Assembly (NCBI RefSeq): GCF_013186535.1
Contig: NZ_JABMCZ010000003.1
Coordinates: forward strand, 868,001-932,000
Reading direction: 5' to 3'
Source of the DNA: Nocardia terpenica
GTDB taxonomy: Bacteria > Actinomycetota > Actinomycetes > Mycobacteriales > Mycobacteriaceae
DNA length: 64,000 bases
In this document: positions 41,035 to 49,958 of the stretch, one piece after another
Numbering within the stretch: the stretch's first letter is position 1
Layout: each line of letters starts with the position of its first letter
Translations under genes and position numbers: made by a program
The notes under the pieces: generated by a model
Told to the model about the DNA's origin: nothing
Databases searched by the model: none
The model's input: only the letters and a program-made list of their open reading frames with translations

Positions 41035-42536
41035 CGGAACAGTCCCTTCGGCAGGTGCGGTGCGCGCGCCAGCACCTCGTCGGAGACGGCGAAGGTGAGC
41101 TGCGACAGTTCGGCGGGCGACAGTTCGGCGGTCCGCTGCGCCACCTCGAGGAAGCGGTCCTGCTCGGCGGGCGCGACGACGCCCTCGGCGAGGGTGCGGA
41201 ACTTGGCGATGTACTGCTCGCGGGCGAAGGGCCGCGCGCCCAGCGGATGCGCGTCGGCGACGGCCAGCTCGTCCACGATGACCTCGCCGCTCTTCAGCGT
41301 GACCTCGGCGCGCGCGCCGAACGCCTTCTCGTCCGGGTCGGTGGCGTGATAGCGGCGGGTCCATTCCGGATCCTCGGCGGTGGAGATCTTGTTCCACAGC
41401 TCGATCGTGTCGGGCCGCCGCGCGCGCTCGGGCGCGTAGGAGCGCTCGTGATGCCAGGTGCCGTCCTGCAGCGCGACCGCGAAGATGTACATGACCGAGT
41501 GGTCGAGGGTTTCGCGGGAAGCCCCGGGGTCGAACTTCTGCGGATCGTTCGAGCCGGTGCCGATCACCACGTGGGTGTGGTGGCTGGTGTGCAGCACGAT
41601 CGTCGCGATCTGATCCAGGTCGCCGATGCGCTCGCGCAGGCGGCGCGCCAGGTCGATCGGGGCCTGGCTCTGGTATTCGGCCGAATGCTGCTTGGTGTAG
41701 GTGTCGAGGATGGCGCGCTTGGGCTCGCGCGGGCCGGGCAGCGGCACCGAATACTCCTTCCCGGGTCCGTCCAGCAGCCGGGCGATCACGCCGTCCTCGC
41801 CCTCCCAGATCGGCGCCGGGGCGCCCTCGCCGCGCAGGGCGCGATCCACGGCCTCCACGGCCATCTTCCCGGCGAACGCGGGCGCGTACGCCTTCCAGCT
41901 GGAGATCTCGCCCTTGCGGGACTGCCGGGTGGCGGTGGTGGTGTGCAGCGCCTGGCCGATGGCCTGGTAGATGGTCTCGGTGCCGAGTCCGAGCAGCGTG
42001 CCGATACCGGCGGCGGCCGACGGGCCGAGGTGGGCCACATGGTCGATCTTGTGCTCGTGCAGGCAGATTCCGCGCACCAGGTCCACCTGGATCTCGTAAC
42101 CCGTTGCCAGGCCGCGGATCAGGTCGCGCCCGGAGCGCCCGGCATGCTGGGCGACGGCCAGGATCGGCGGAATGTTGTCGCCCGGATGCGAGTACTCGGC
42201 GGCCAAAAAGGTGTCGTGGAAGTCGAGTTCGCGCACCGCGACGCCGTTGGCCCACGCCGCCCACTCGGGCGAGAACCTGCCGCCGACGCCGACGACGGTC
42301 GCACCGGGCGAGTAGGGATGGGCCAGCGCCTGCGCCCGGGCATTGGCGACCGGACGCCGAGTGAGCGCGGCCGCGGCGACCGCCGCATTGTCGATGATCC
42401 GGTTGACGATCATCTCCTCCGTCTCCGGAGCGACCTCCACGGCATCCGCCGCGACCTCCGCGATCCGCCACGCCAGGTGCTCCTCGCGGGGAAAGCTCTC
42501 CGCGGATCGGTGCGTGCGGACGAGATGATTCTTCAC
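41031..42536 (-). CDS. prpD: 2-methylcitrate dehydratase (MmgE/PrpD family)
   Basis: A 501-residue enzyme that dehydrates 2-methylcitrate in propionate detoxification. The segments VRELDFHDTFLAAEYSHPGD, GYEIQVDLVRGICLHEHKID and SSWKAYAPAFAGKMAVEAVD are characteristic. It is the first gene of the prpDBC operon; the 142-bp upstream gap should hold its promoter. I see no PrpR-type regulator gene adjacent, unlike mycobacteria. Confidence 0.94.
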   Translation of the reverse strand: MKNHLVRTHRSAESFPREEHLAWRIAEVAADAVEVAPETEEMIVNRIIDNAAVAAAALTRRPVANARAQALAHPYSPGATVVGVGGRFSPEWAAWANGVAVRELDFHDTFLAAEYSHPGDNIPPILAVAQHAGRSGRDLIRGLATGYEIQVDLVRGICLHEHKIDHVAHLGPSAAAGIGTLLGLGTETIYQAIGQALHTTTATRQSRKGEISSWKAYAPAFAGKMAVEAVDRALRGEGAPAPIWEGEDGVIARLLDGPGKEYSVPLPGPREPKRAILDTYTKQHSAEYQSQAPIDLARRLRERIGDLDQIATIVLHTSHHTHVVIGTGSNDPQKFDPGASRETLDHSVMYIFAVALQDGTWHHERSYAPERARRPDTIELWNKISTAEDPEWTRRYHATDPDEKAFGARAEVTLKSGEVIVDELAVADAHPLGARPFAREQYIAKFRTLAEGVVAPAEQDRFLEVAQRTAELSPAELSQLTFAVSDEVLARAPHLPKGLFR

Positions 42537-42678
42537 GATCGGTGTCCTCCCAGGCGTCGCTTCACCGCTACATTTCGCACGCTACACAGCGCACGGTTGC
42601 CCACGAATGCTCCACAAATGCCTACTTTTGCGGAGGGGGATCGGTGAATCCGCGAACGTTGTGGAGACCCCGGAACGG

Positions 42679-44076
42679 CTACTTGCTCCCGATGCGCTGC
42701 TGGAGGACTCCGGCGAGCACGGTGCCCGCTCCCTGCAACCAGACCGGCCAGGTCGCGGGGTCCAGGGCCATCGAGCCCTCGTCGTGGATGTCGCAGCCCT
42801 GCCGCACCGGCACGCCGTCGAAGCGGTCCTTCAACCAGAGCAAAACCCGTGGCATGCCGATGATTTCGAGGGAGATGTGCTCGCTGAAGTTGTCGCGCAC
42901 GTACTGGACGCGGGCGGCGGGGTCGCGACAGTACTGATTCACCACCGTGTTCACCGGGCCGACGGGGGCCGCCCAGTCCGGGTTGGACTGATAGATGAAC
43001 ATCGGCATATCGGGTGTCGCGTGGCCGAGGCGGATCTTGTCGAACACCTCGTTGGGAACGGTGTCGTACAACACGTTCGGATTGTCGAACAGGCCGACCA
43101 GATTCATGAAAGGAAGGATGCCCGCGGAATACAGGCACAGCGAATTCTTCACGGGGATCAGGGCTTTGCCGAATCCGTTCATGTGCTGCTGGATGTACTG
43201 GTTCAGCTCCGGGTATTCGCGCGCGACGCCGAGCAGGCCGCTGAGGATCAGCGCCGAGGTCAGGTTGTTGTTGGCCAACTCCACGGTCTTGCGCAGATCC
43301 GGCTGATTGCCGCCCTCGGCCACGCCGACGATATTCACCTCGGGCGCATACGATTTGCGCATCTCGGCCACGTGCCCGGCGACGATCGCGCCACCGGAGT
43401 ATCCGGCCACGCCGACCTTGGTGTCGCGGCCCGGCAGCCCCATCGGCGCGAAATTCTCCACCGCCCGAATGCCGTCCAGGGTGATCCGCGCGCCGAGCGG
43501 TCCGGCCGCGAACGCCGAGTTGGGGCCCTCGTGATCGGGCATGGCCACCGCCCAGCCCGCACCGAGCGCCGTCAGCGGCGCGACGAATTCGAAGGGAATG
43601 TCGAACTGCCCGGTAATAGTTCCCGGGATCGACGCCTGCTGTAGCACATAGGAGGGCGCGCAGTACTGCGCGTTCGAATCCTCCGGGAACTCGTACGACA
43701 GCAGATTGCGCGGCGCGCCACCGTTGTCGCCGCGCGGCTTCATCACCGTCGTCACCGCCGCGATCGGCTCGTCGCGAGTATTGGTGGAGCGGAACGACAA
43801 CTGCCAGGCATCGATATTCAGCGGGATCACCGAGTAGAAGCCCAGATGCACCTCACGCGCGGCAATGATCTCCCCCGGCTTCTTGGCCGCGACCACGTCG
43901 GGCGGGGGTGAGTAGAAGGACGGGTCGAATTCGGGTGGCATCGGCGGTACAGGAAAGGGGAGCGCAGGCTGCACGGGCACTGCCACCGCCGTCCCCGACT
44001 GCACGGCGGTCAGAATCGCGACCATTATCGCCACGGCGGCCGCCACCGCCGCCCCCCGGAACTTGCTGACGGTCAT
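42679..44076 (-). CDS. Secretory lipase (LIP family)
   Basis: A 465-residue exported alpha/beta hydrolase with an N-terminal signal (GAAVAAAVAIMVAILTAVQSG ending near AVAV). The nucleophile elbow is GVAGYSGGAIVAGHV near 210; the catalytic D and H are likely in FIYQSNPDWAAPVGPVN and the C-terminal EHISLEI region. Family members hydrolyse triacylglycerols. It is convergent in spacing with the prp operon and divergent from the response regulator gene, sharing a 195-bp promoter region. Confidence 0.88.
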   Translation of the reverse strand: MTVSKFRGAAVAAAVAIMVAILTAVQSGTAVAVPVQPALPFPVPPMPPEFDPSFYSPPPDVVAAKKPGEIIAAREVHLGFYSVIPLNIDAWQLSFRSTNTRDEPIAAVTTVMKPRGDNGGAPRNLLSYEFPEDSNAQYCAPSYVLQQASIPGTITGQFDIPFEFVAPLTALGAGWAVAMPDHEGPNSAFAAGPLGARITLDGIRAVENFAPMGLPGRDTKVGVAGYSGGAIVAGHVAEMRKSYAPEVNIVGVAEGGNQPDLRKTVELANNNLTSALILSGLLGVAREYPELNQYIQQHMNGFGKALIPVKNSLCLYSAGILPFMNLVGLFDNPNVLYDTVPNEVFDKIRLGHATPDMPMFIYQSNPDWAAPVGPVNTVVNQYCRDPAARVQYVRDNFSEHISLEIIGMPRVLLWLKDRFDGVPVRQGCDIHDEGSMALDPATWPVWLQGAGTVLAGVLQQRIGSK

Positions 44077-44271
44077 CTGGTCCTTCTCTCACCGGTCCGC
44101 GCCACGCGGCAAAATTTCGGTTCGGAACTGTGGTACCCAGCACACAGCACAAGCGGGTGTGACGTCTATCCACACGGAAACGAATTTCCGGCCACCCGAT
44201 TGGGCATAATGCCCGGAACGGCGCAGGGAATCCGGTGCGACGCGCCGGTGTCTGCGGAGGGAGCCCTACAG

Positions 44272-44943
44272 GTGCGGGTGCTGCTGGTGGAGGACGAGCC
44301 GCGATTGGCCGAGACGGTTCGGCGCGGGCTCGAGATGGAGGGATTCGTGGTGCAGGTCGCCGCGACCGGTCCGGACGGGCTCTGGCTGGCGACGGAGGAC
44401 CGCTTCGACGTGATCGTGCTCGACATCATGCTGCCCGGCATGAGCGGATACGAGGTGCTGCGCCGGGTGCGGGCCCGCGATGTGCGCACCCCGGTGCTCA
44501 TGCTCACCGCCAAGGACGGCGACCACGAGGAGGCCGACGCGCTGGACCTGGGCGCGGACGACTATCTGACCAAACCGTTTTCGTTCGTGGTGCTGTTCGC
44601 GCGGCTGCGCGCCCTGCTGCGGCGGCGCGCCCCGCAGCAGGAGACGATCCTGCGGGTCGGCGATCTCGTGCTCGATCCGGTCCGCCGGGAGGTGCGGCGC
44701 GGCGCGGACGAGGTGTCGCTGACTCCCCGCGAATTCGGCCTGCTGGAATTCCTCATGCGGCGGCCCGGCGCGGTGGTCACCAAAACCGAGATCCTGCGCA
44801 ATGTCTGGGACGCGCACTACGACGGCCCGGAGAACGTGGTCGAGGTGTATGTCGGTTACCTGCGCAAGAAGATCGATGCCCCGTTCGGGCGCGCGTCGAT
44901 CAAGACCCATCGCGGCGTGGGGTACCAACTGCTGGGGGAGTAG
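44272..44943 (+). CDS. OmpR/PhoB-family response regulator
   Basis: A 223-residue regulator. The receiver starts VRVLLVEDEPR; the phospho-acceptor is D in VIVLDIMLPGMSGYE near 50, with T in LMLTAKDG and K in YLTKPFSF. The C-terminal winged helix has LTPREFGLLEFLMRRPG and VEVYVGYLRKKIDAPFG. GTG 44272 is preceded by GGAGGGA. The histidine kinase gene lies convergently right behind it, with no gap. Confidence 0.94.
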   Translation: MRVLLVEDEPRLAETVRRGLEMEGFVVQVAATGPDGLWLATEDRFDVIVLDIMLPGMSGYEVLRRVRARDVRTPVLMLTAKDGDHEEADALDLGADDYLTKPFSFVVLFARLRALLRRRAPQQETILRVGDLVLDPVRREVRRGADEVSLTPREFGLLEFLMRRPGAVVTKTEILRNVWDAHYDGPENVVEVYVGYLRKKIDAPFGRASIKTHRGVGYQLLGE

Positions 44944-46299
44944 TCACCCGTCGAGCGGGAGGGCGACGATCACCCGCGTGCCGCCGTAGGGCGAGTCCTC
45001 GATGCGAACGCTACCCCGGTGGGCCGCAACGATTTCCGCGACGATGGCCAACCCGAGTCCCGTGCCGCCGGTGTTGCGGGCGCGGTCGTCCTGCAGGCGC
45101 ACGAAACGCTCGAAGACCCGCTCGCGGTCGGCGGCCGCGATGCCGGGCCCGTCGTCGTCGACGGTGAGCCGGACCTCGGTGACGGTGGCGCCGGTGGCGA
45201 CGGCCACGACCGAGCGGGCGTGGGTGGCGGCATTGTCGGTGAGGTTGCGGATCATTCGGGCCAGTGCCCGCGGATCGCCGACCAGCCGGGCCGGTTGCAG
45301 GTCGGTGTCCACGCGCGGTCCCTGCCGCTGCCGCAGCGCCCCCACCGCGGTCGCGGCCAGATCGTCGAGGTCGACGTCGGTGGGGTGCAGGGTGAGTCCG
45401 TGCTCGTCGGCCGCGGCCAGGGTGAGCAGATCGTCGATGAGGTGCTGCATGCGCTCGGCCTCCGGCAGCATGGTCTCGCCGATGAGCTCGCGGTCGAAGG
45501 TCTGCGGGTGGTCGCGGGCCAGTTCCAGCCCGGCCATCACCGTGGCGAGCGGGCTGCGCAGCTCGTGCGAGGCGTCGGACAGGAAGCGGCGCTGCGCGGC
45601 GTGCCCGGCCTCGAGCCTGCCCAGCATCTCGTTCATAGTCGTTGCGAGACGGGCGATCTCGTCGCGCGCGACCGGAACCGGCACCCGCTCGGACAGTCGC
45701 TCCGCGCCGATCCCGGCGACCCGGGACCTGATCGCCTCCACCGACGCCAGCGACCGGCCGACCAGGGCATAGGTGGCGGCCGCCGCGGCGACGACCACCA
45801 CCGGTCCGCCCACCGCCAGCCCGGCCGCGACCTTCTTGATCGTCTCCTCGACCGGTTCGACGCTGGCCGCGGCGAGCACGACGATCGGCCCCCCGGGACC
45901 CTCGACCCGCCGCGCCGACACCCGCAGATCGGTGTCGTGACCGACCGACAGGCCGTGCACCCGTCCGGAATCGGGCAGCGTCACCAGGGGCCGCTTCGGC
46001 GCGCCCTCGGATCGGCGAATCACCTCCCCCGAGGCGTCGATGAGCTGCACGACCTCGACATGACTATCGGCGCTCAGCAGCGACGCACTCAGATCCCCCG
46101 GTTCGACCGCCCGCAACTGACCCGCGATATCCCCGACCCGAGCATCCGCCGCCTCATCCACCGAATCCAGCAGCGACCGATACAGCAGCCACAACATGGC
46201 CGCCGCCGCAATCACCAGCACCACCCCCACCACGCCCGCCGCCGCCAGCGCCGACCGCACCCGCAACCCCCACCGAGCGGGCGACCACACAATGCGCAT
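44944..46299 (-). CDS. Two-component sensor histidine kinase
   Basis: A 451-residue membrane kinase, two membrane segments (ALAAAGVVGVVLVIAAAAML, and VAAGLAVGGPVVVVAAAAA near 170) enclosing an extracellular domain, then HAMP, the phospho-accepting SDASHELRSPLATVMAGLEL, and the ATPase domain with NLTDNAATHA (N box), DDDGPGI (G1) and GTGLGLAIV (G2). ATG 46299 and 46311 are both possible. It is convergent with its probable partner regulator, an unusual arrangement; cognates are normally co-transcribed. Confidence 0.92.
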   Translation of the reverse strand: MRIVWSPARWGLRVRSALAAAGVVGVVLVIAAAAMLWLLYRSLLDSVDEAADARVGDIAGQLRAVEPGDLSASLLSADSHVEVVQLIDASGEVIRRSEGAPKRPLVTLPDSGRVHGLSVGHDTDLRVSARRVEGPGGPIVVLAAASVEPVEETIKKVAAGLAVGGPVVVVAAAAATYALVGRSLASVEAIRSRVAGIGAERLSERVPVPVARDEIARLATTMNEMLGRLEAGHAAQRRFLSDASHELRSPLATVMAGLELARDHPQTFDRELIGETMLPEAERMQHLIDDLLTLAAADEHGLTLHPTDVDLDDLAATAVGALRQRQGPRVDTDLQPARLVGDPRALARMIRNLTDNAATHARSVVAVATGATVTEVRLTVDDDGPGIAAADRERVFERFVRLQDDRARNTGGTGLGLAIVAEIVAAHRGSVRIEDSPYGGTRVIVALPLDG

Positions 46300-46418
46300 G
46301 CCAGCCATCATCGACCACCACGGCCCGCCCACCCCTACGACTCTCAGCGTGTCCTCAGCGACCCGGTGCCACGGTGAGGCCGTGACAGAAAACCCGATCC
46401 CCACTCCCCATCCCTACC

Positions 46419-46624
46419 CTTCCGGCGTACTCCTGGCCCGAATCGAAAGAGATCCCGGCCAAAAGCATGCCGGGAACAAAGGGGGCCAGTTCGCCGGGAA
46501 TGAGAGGGATCAGTTCGCCGGGAATGAGAGGGACCAGTTCGCCGGGGATGAAGGGGGCCAGGTCGTCGGGAATGAAGGGGGCCAGGTCGCCGGGGACAAG
46601 GGGGAGCAGTTTGCCGGGCGTGGG
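46419..46624. repeat. Repeat array D: bipartite palindrome plus six 24-bp units
   Basis: An imperfect left hairpin (46419-46445) and a right hairpin (46451-46477, GATCCCGGC with GCCGGGAAC) face each other as in array C. Six reverse-oriented 24-bp units follow (for example GCCGGGAATGAGAGGG plus ATCAGTTC). The units keep a frame open (AGNERDQF-like) into the PAP2 gene. Confidence 0.85.
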
Positions 46625-46651
46625 GAGATTACGGCTCCGTTGTCGACGCCG

Positions 46652-47338
46652 ATGGTGAGGGGGGCTGCGTTGTTGGTTGGGTGGGTTCGGCGGGGGGTGG
46701 GGTTGGCTGTTGTGGTTGGTTGTCTTGCGGTTGTTTTCGTGGGGGTTGTGGTGAGTGTGGGGGTGGGGGGTGGGGTTACCGTGATTGATCGGCCGGTGTT
46801 GGGGTGGTTTGTCGGGCATCGGAATGGGGGGCTTACGCGGGTTGCGATTTTTGTGTCGGATATGGGGGGCACGGTGGCGATGGCGGGGATGGCTGCGGTG
46901 GTGTTCGTGGGGTTGGTGTGGCGGCGGATGTGGGGGCGGGCGGGGTTGGTGGGGGTGGCCACGGCGGGGGCCGGGGTGTTGGTGGTGGGGGTGAAGCACG
47001 TGGTGGGGCGGAGTCGGCCGCCGGTTGTGGATCATCTTGTGGTGGAGACGAATCAGTCGTTTCCGTCGGGGCACAGTCTCGGGTCGATCGTGGTGATCGG
47101 GGTGCTGGCCGCGCTGCTGGTGCTGTGGGCCGGGCGGACCGCGGTGCGGGTGGCGGTGGTTGCCGTTGCGGCGATATTCGTTGCCGCCGTGGGTATTTCG
47201 CGGCTCTACCTGGGTGTGCACTGGCCCACGGACATTCTCGGCGGCTGGTCGCTGGGTGGGCTGTGGCTGGTGCTGTGCCTGGTCGCGTGGCGGCCGGTGC
47301 AGGGGGTCGTCGCCGCTCGTCTCGCTCGGAGGAAGTAA
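46652..47338 (+). CDS. PAP2-family membrane phosphatase
   Basis: A 228-residue membrane protein with the three acid-phosphatase motifs: KHVVGRSRPP near 115, PSGHSLGS near 140 and SRLYLGVHWPTDILGG near 190. It should dephosphorylate a lipid or polyprenyl phosphate at the membrane. The frame is open back to GTG 46382 through array D, which would add 90 low-complexity residues; I chose ATG 46652. The first 450 bp are extremely G-rich. It is divergent from the kinase gene. Confidence 0.83.
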   Translation: MVRGAALLVGWVRRGVGLAVVVGCLAVVFVGVVVSVGVGGGVTVIDRPVLGWFVGHRNGGLTRVAIFVSDMGGTVAMAGMAAVVFVGLVWRRMWGRAGLVGVATAGAGVLVVGVKHVVGRSRPPVVDHLVVETNQSFPSGHSLGSIVVIGVLAALLVLWAGRTAVRVAVVAVAAIFVAAVGISRLYLGVHWPTDILGGWSLGGLWLVLCLVAWRPVQGVVAARLARRK

Positions 47339-47343
47339 AAACA

Positions 47344-47633
47344 GTGCAGCACTTGATCGTTTCGTCGGTCGCTCCGGGGGCCGCCCGGACCTTCATCTCG
47401 CTGCCCGCGGGCAGTGCGGGCATGTCCGCCGGGCGGTTCGGTCTCTACACCGTCGCGGGCTGCCCTGGACGGCCGCGCTGGCCGTCGCCGGATACGCCGT
47501 CGGCGCCGACTGGCACAGCCTCGAGAACGCCCTGCGCGGCCCGAGCTAGCTGATTGCGGGCGTGGTCGCGCTCGCCATTGCCGTCGCCGTATTCGTCGCC
47601 GTTCGCCGTCGCCGGGCCTCGCTGCCGCACTGA
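47344..47633 (+). pseudogene. Remnant of a DedA-family membrane protein
   Basis: The translation ARTFISLPAGSAGMSAGRF and LYTVAGC is a DedA segment; a frameshift near 47460 moves the match to PWTAALAVAGYAVGADWHSL, then a TAG (47547-47549) interrupts before LIAGVVALAIAVAVFVAVRR. Only the C-terminal third is present. Together with the adjacent PAP2 gene it suggests decay of a former phosphatase/DedA pair. Confidence 0.7.
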
Positions 47634-47701
47634 TCCGAATCCCGGCCGCGTGTTTGCCGGAAATTGCCCGCGCGGTCGGTATTTCGGTGCTACGGTCCAC
47701 T

Positions 47702-47713
47702 GGACATATGTCC
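47702..47713. promoter_or_regulatory. 12-bp perfect palindrome upstream of SGNH hydrolase
   Basis: GGACATATGTCC lies 20 bp before the SGNH gene start. It could be an operator for a dimeric repressor. No regulator is assigned. Confidence 0.3.
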
Positions 47714-47733
47714 ATATCGGGTCGGGGTGGGGA

Positions 47734-48612
47734 GTGGCAGTGCGGAAGACCTCGCTGTTCGCAATCGGATGCGCGGCCGCCGCGCTGCTGAGCCCGGGCC
47801 GGGCCGCGGCCGCTCCGGCCGTCACCGAGTATGTGGCACTGGGGGATTCGTGGGCGGCCGACGCCACGGTAACCCAGGCCACCGCCGCCGACGCGCCGCT
47901 GGGCTGCTATCAGAGCCGCCGCGACTATGCCAAGCAGATCGCCGCCGCGCTCGCGATCCCCGTGCTACGCGACGCCACCTGCGGCGGGGCCAAGACCGCC
48001 GACCTCACCGGCGCGCAGGGCACCCTGACGGGCGACAACGCGCCGCAGTTCGATCGGCTCACCCCGAGCACCGACCTGGTGACCCTCGAAATCGGCGGCA
48101 ACGACGCGGGTTTGGCGGTCGCGGTGCAGGACTGCCTGACCATCGACCCGACCGCCACCCCCTGCCAGGACCGCTATGTGCCCGGCGGCGTCGACCGGAT
48201 GTCGGCGAATATCGCTGCGACGGAACCGAAGGTGACCGCGGCGGTCACCGGCGTCCGCGCCCGCGCCCCGCACGCGCGCATCCTGCTGATCGACTACTTC
48301 GAGGGCGTGCGCACCGACCGCGGCTGCTGGCCCGTGGTTCCGATCTCCGATGTCGATGCCGCCTGGCTGGGCCGCAAACTGGTCGAGCTGGACGCCATGC
48401 TGGCCCGGGTGGCGGCCGCGACCGGCGTCGAGTTCGTCGACACCTACGGCGACAGCGGCGGGCACGACGCCTGTCGCCCGGTCGGCACGCGCTGGGTCGA
48501 GGGCCTGATTCCGTTGTCCGGCAACCCTCCCGGCCCTGCGGTGCCGTTCCACCCCAACCAACTCGGCGCGGACCATCAGGCCCGCAGCATCCTGGCCGCC
48601 CTCGCCCGCTGA
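47734..48612 (+). CDS. Secreted SGNH/GDSL-type hydrolase
   Basis: A 292-residue exported esterase/lipase. The signal segment is LFAIGCAAAALLSPGRAAAA. SGNH blocks: GDSW (block I) near 40, GGxK region (TCGGAKTADL), GGNDAGL (block III) near 130 and the C-terminal catalytic H in VPFHPNQLGADHQ. Several cysteines suggest disulfides as in actinobacterial members. GTG 47734 was chosen; GTG 47740 is equally possible. It ends 5 bp before the convergent GT87 gene. Confidence 0.88.
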   Translation: MAVRKTSLFAIGCAAAALLSPGRAAAAPAVTEYVALGDSWAADATVTQATAADAPLGCYQSRRDYAKQIAAALAIPVLRDATCGGAKTADLTGAQGTLTGDNAPQFDRLTPSTDLVTLEIGGNDAGLAVAVQDCLTIDPTATPCQDRYVPGGVDRMSANIAATEPKVTAAVTGVRARAPHARILLIDYFEGVRTDRGCWPVVPISDVDAAWLGRKLVELDAMLARVAAATGVEFVDTYGDSGGHDACRPVGTRWVEGLIPLSGNPPGPAVPFHPNQLGADHQARSILAALAR

Positions 48613-48617
48613 GCGGA

Positions 48618-49901
48618 TTAGGGCTTCGGATAGCGAGATCGCAGCTCCCGCAGCGGGATCGGCAGCAGCGGCTCCCGCGTCGCGGGCTTGGGTCCGGCGA
48701 CGACGTACAGCACCACCAGCAGCACGCTCAACCACACGTAGGTATCGCCGATCACGTGCTGCCAAGGCGTCCAGGCGAATTCGCGATTGTTCTCGCCGGG
48801 CTCCCAGTTCTGCGGGCCGATCACGAATACCACCGCGGCGCCGAGCACGAGCAGGTACCACCAGGCGGCGGTGCGCAGCGGCAGCCGGGTCGCCGCGCCG
48901 ACGGCCGCCAGCAGCGCCGGGGCGATCCACACCCAGTGGTGCGACCACGAGATCGGCGACACCAGCAGCGTGAACACCGCGTTGAACGACATTGCCAGCG
49001 GCGGATTGTCGGTGGCCTGCCGCATGGCGGCGACCACCAGCGCCAGCAGCGCCACGCTGAATACCAGCCACAGCAGCGTGAAGGCGGGCTCGGGCACCCG
49101 CAGCCGGGACAGCACACCCTGAATGGACTGATTGGTATGGAAGGCCGAGCCGCTGAGCCCGGACACATTGCCCATGCCGCCCAGCCAGTATCGGGTCGAT
49201 TCGCGCGGCAGCACCGCGTAGGCGAGTCCGGTCGCGACCGCGCCCGTGACGGCCGCGGTCCCCGCCGCCCGATAGTCGCGCCGCACCAGGAAATACAGCA
49301 CGAACGCCGCCGGGGTCAGCTTGATCGCGGCCGCGATGCCGATCAGCATGCCGCGCGGCCACTTCGGCCGCCGCGCCAGGCAGTCCGCCGCCACCAGCAC
49401 CATCAGCAGCATGTTGACCTGACCGAAGTCCAGGGTCGAATGCACCGGCTCCAGCAGCATGCCCAGCGGCAGCGCGCACGCGGTCGCCCACAGCGCCGGC
49501 TCCAGGCCGCCGATCCACAGCCGCCGCACCGCCAGGTAGAGGGTCACCGCGAGCGCCAGCGTGGACACCACGAAGAAGCTCACCGCCGCCGGGTGCCAGG
49601 GGAGCATCGCGAACGGGCTCAGCGCCAGCGCGGCGAACGGCGGATAGATGAACGGCAGCCCGATGCCCAGCGTGGTCTTCGGTAGCGTGCCGTACATGTC
49701 CGCGCCGTGCCACATGGCCTGCACGCCGAGCCGATACACCTGCAGGTCGATGAACTCCCGCTTGATCGGAATCAACGGCCACGACGGATGCAGCAGCCAG
49801 TAGCCGCACACGGCGATGAGGACTACCGGGACCAGCCACGCAATGCGCCCGAGACGACGGGCGGCGAACTGCGGCCGTACGGGAGTGGAGACGCTAACCA
49901 T
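48618..49901 (-). CDS. GT87-family polyprenyl-phosphate mannosyltransferase
   Basis: A 427-residue membrane glycosyltransferase of GT87/DUF2029, with about ten membrane segments and the short loop IDLQVYRLGVQAMWHGADMY near 50 that carries the catalytic aspartate. Related mycobacterial enzymes (PimE, Rv2181) add alpha-1,2-mannose to phosphatidylinositol mannosides or lipoarabinomannan from polyprenyl-phosphate mannose. The acceptor is not certain. It supports a mycolate-group actinobacterium. Confidence 0.86.
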   Translation of the reverse strand: MVSVSTPVRPQFAARRLGRIAWLVPVVLIAVCGYWLLHPSWPLIPIKREFIDLQVYRLGVQAMWHGADMYGTLPKTTLGIGLPFIYPPFAALALSPFAMLPWHPAAVSFFVVSTLALAVTLYLAVRRLWIGGLEPALWATACALPLGMLLEPVHSTLDFGQVNMLLMVLVAADCLARRPKWPRGMLIGIAAAIKLTPAAFVLYFLVRRDYRAAGTAAVTGAVATGLAYAVLPRESTRYWLGGMGNVSGLSGSAFHTNQSIQGVLSRLRVPEPAFTLLWLVFSVALLALVVAAMRQATDNPPLAMSFNAVFTLLVSPISWSHHWVWIAPALLAAVGAATRLPLRTAAWWYLLVLGAAVVFVIGPQNWEPGENNREFAWTPWQHVIGDTYVWLSVLLVVLYVVAGPKPATREPLLPIPLRELRSRYPKP

Positions 49902-49958
49902 CCAGGCCGAGATTACCGATTACCGGCCGCCCCCAGATGGGCGGGGGAGAATTCGGCG

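Noticed and set aside
42537..42678. Search for a PrpR binding motif (TTTGCAAA) before prpD
   Set aside because: Only a half-like TTTTGCGG is present; not enough to call an operator.
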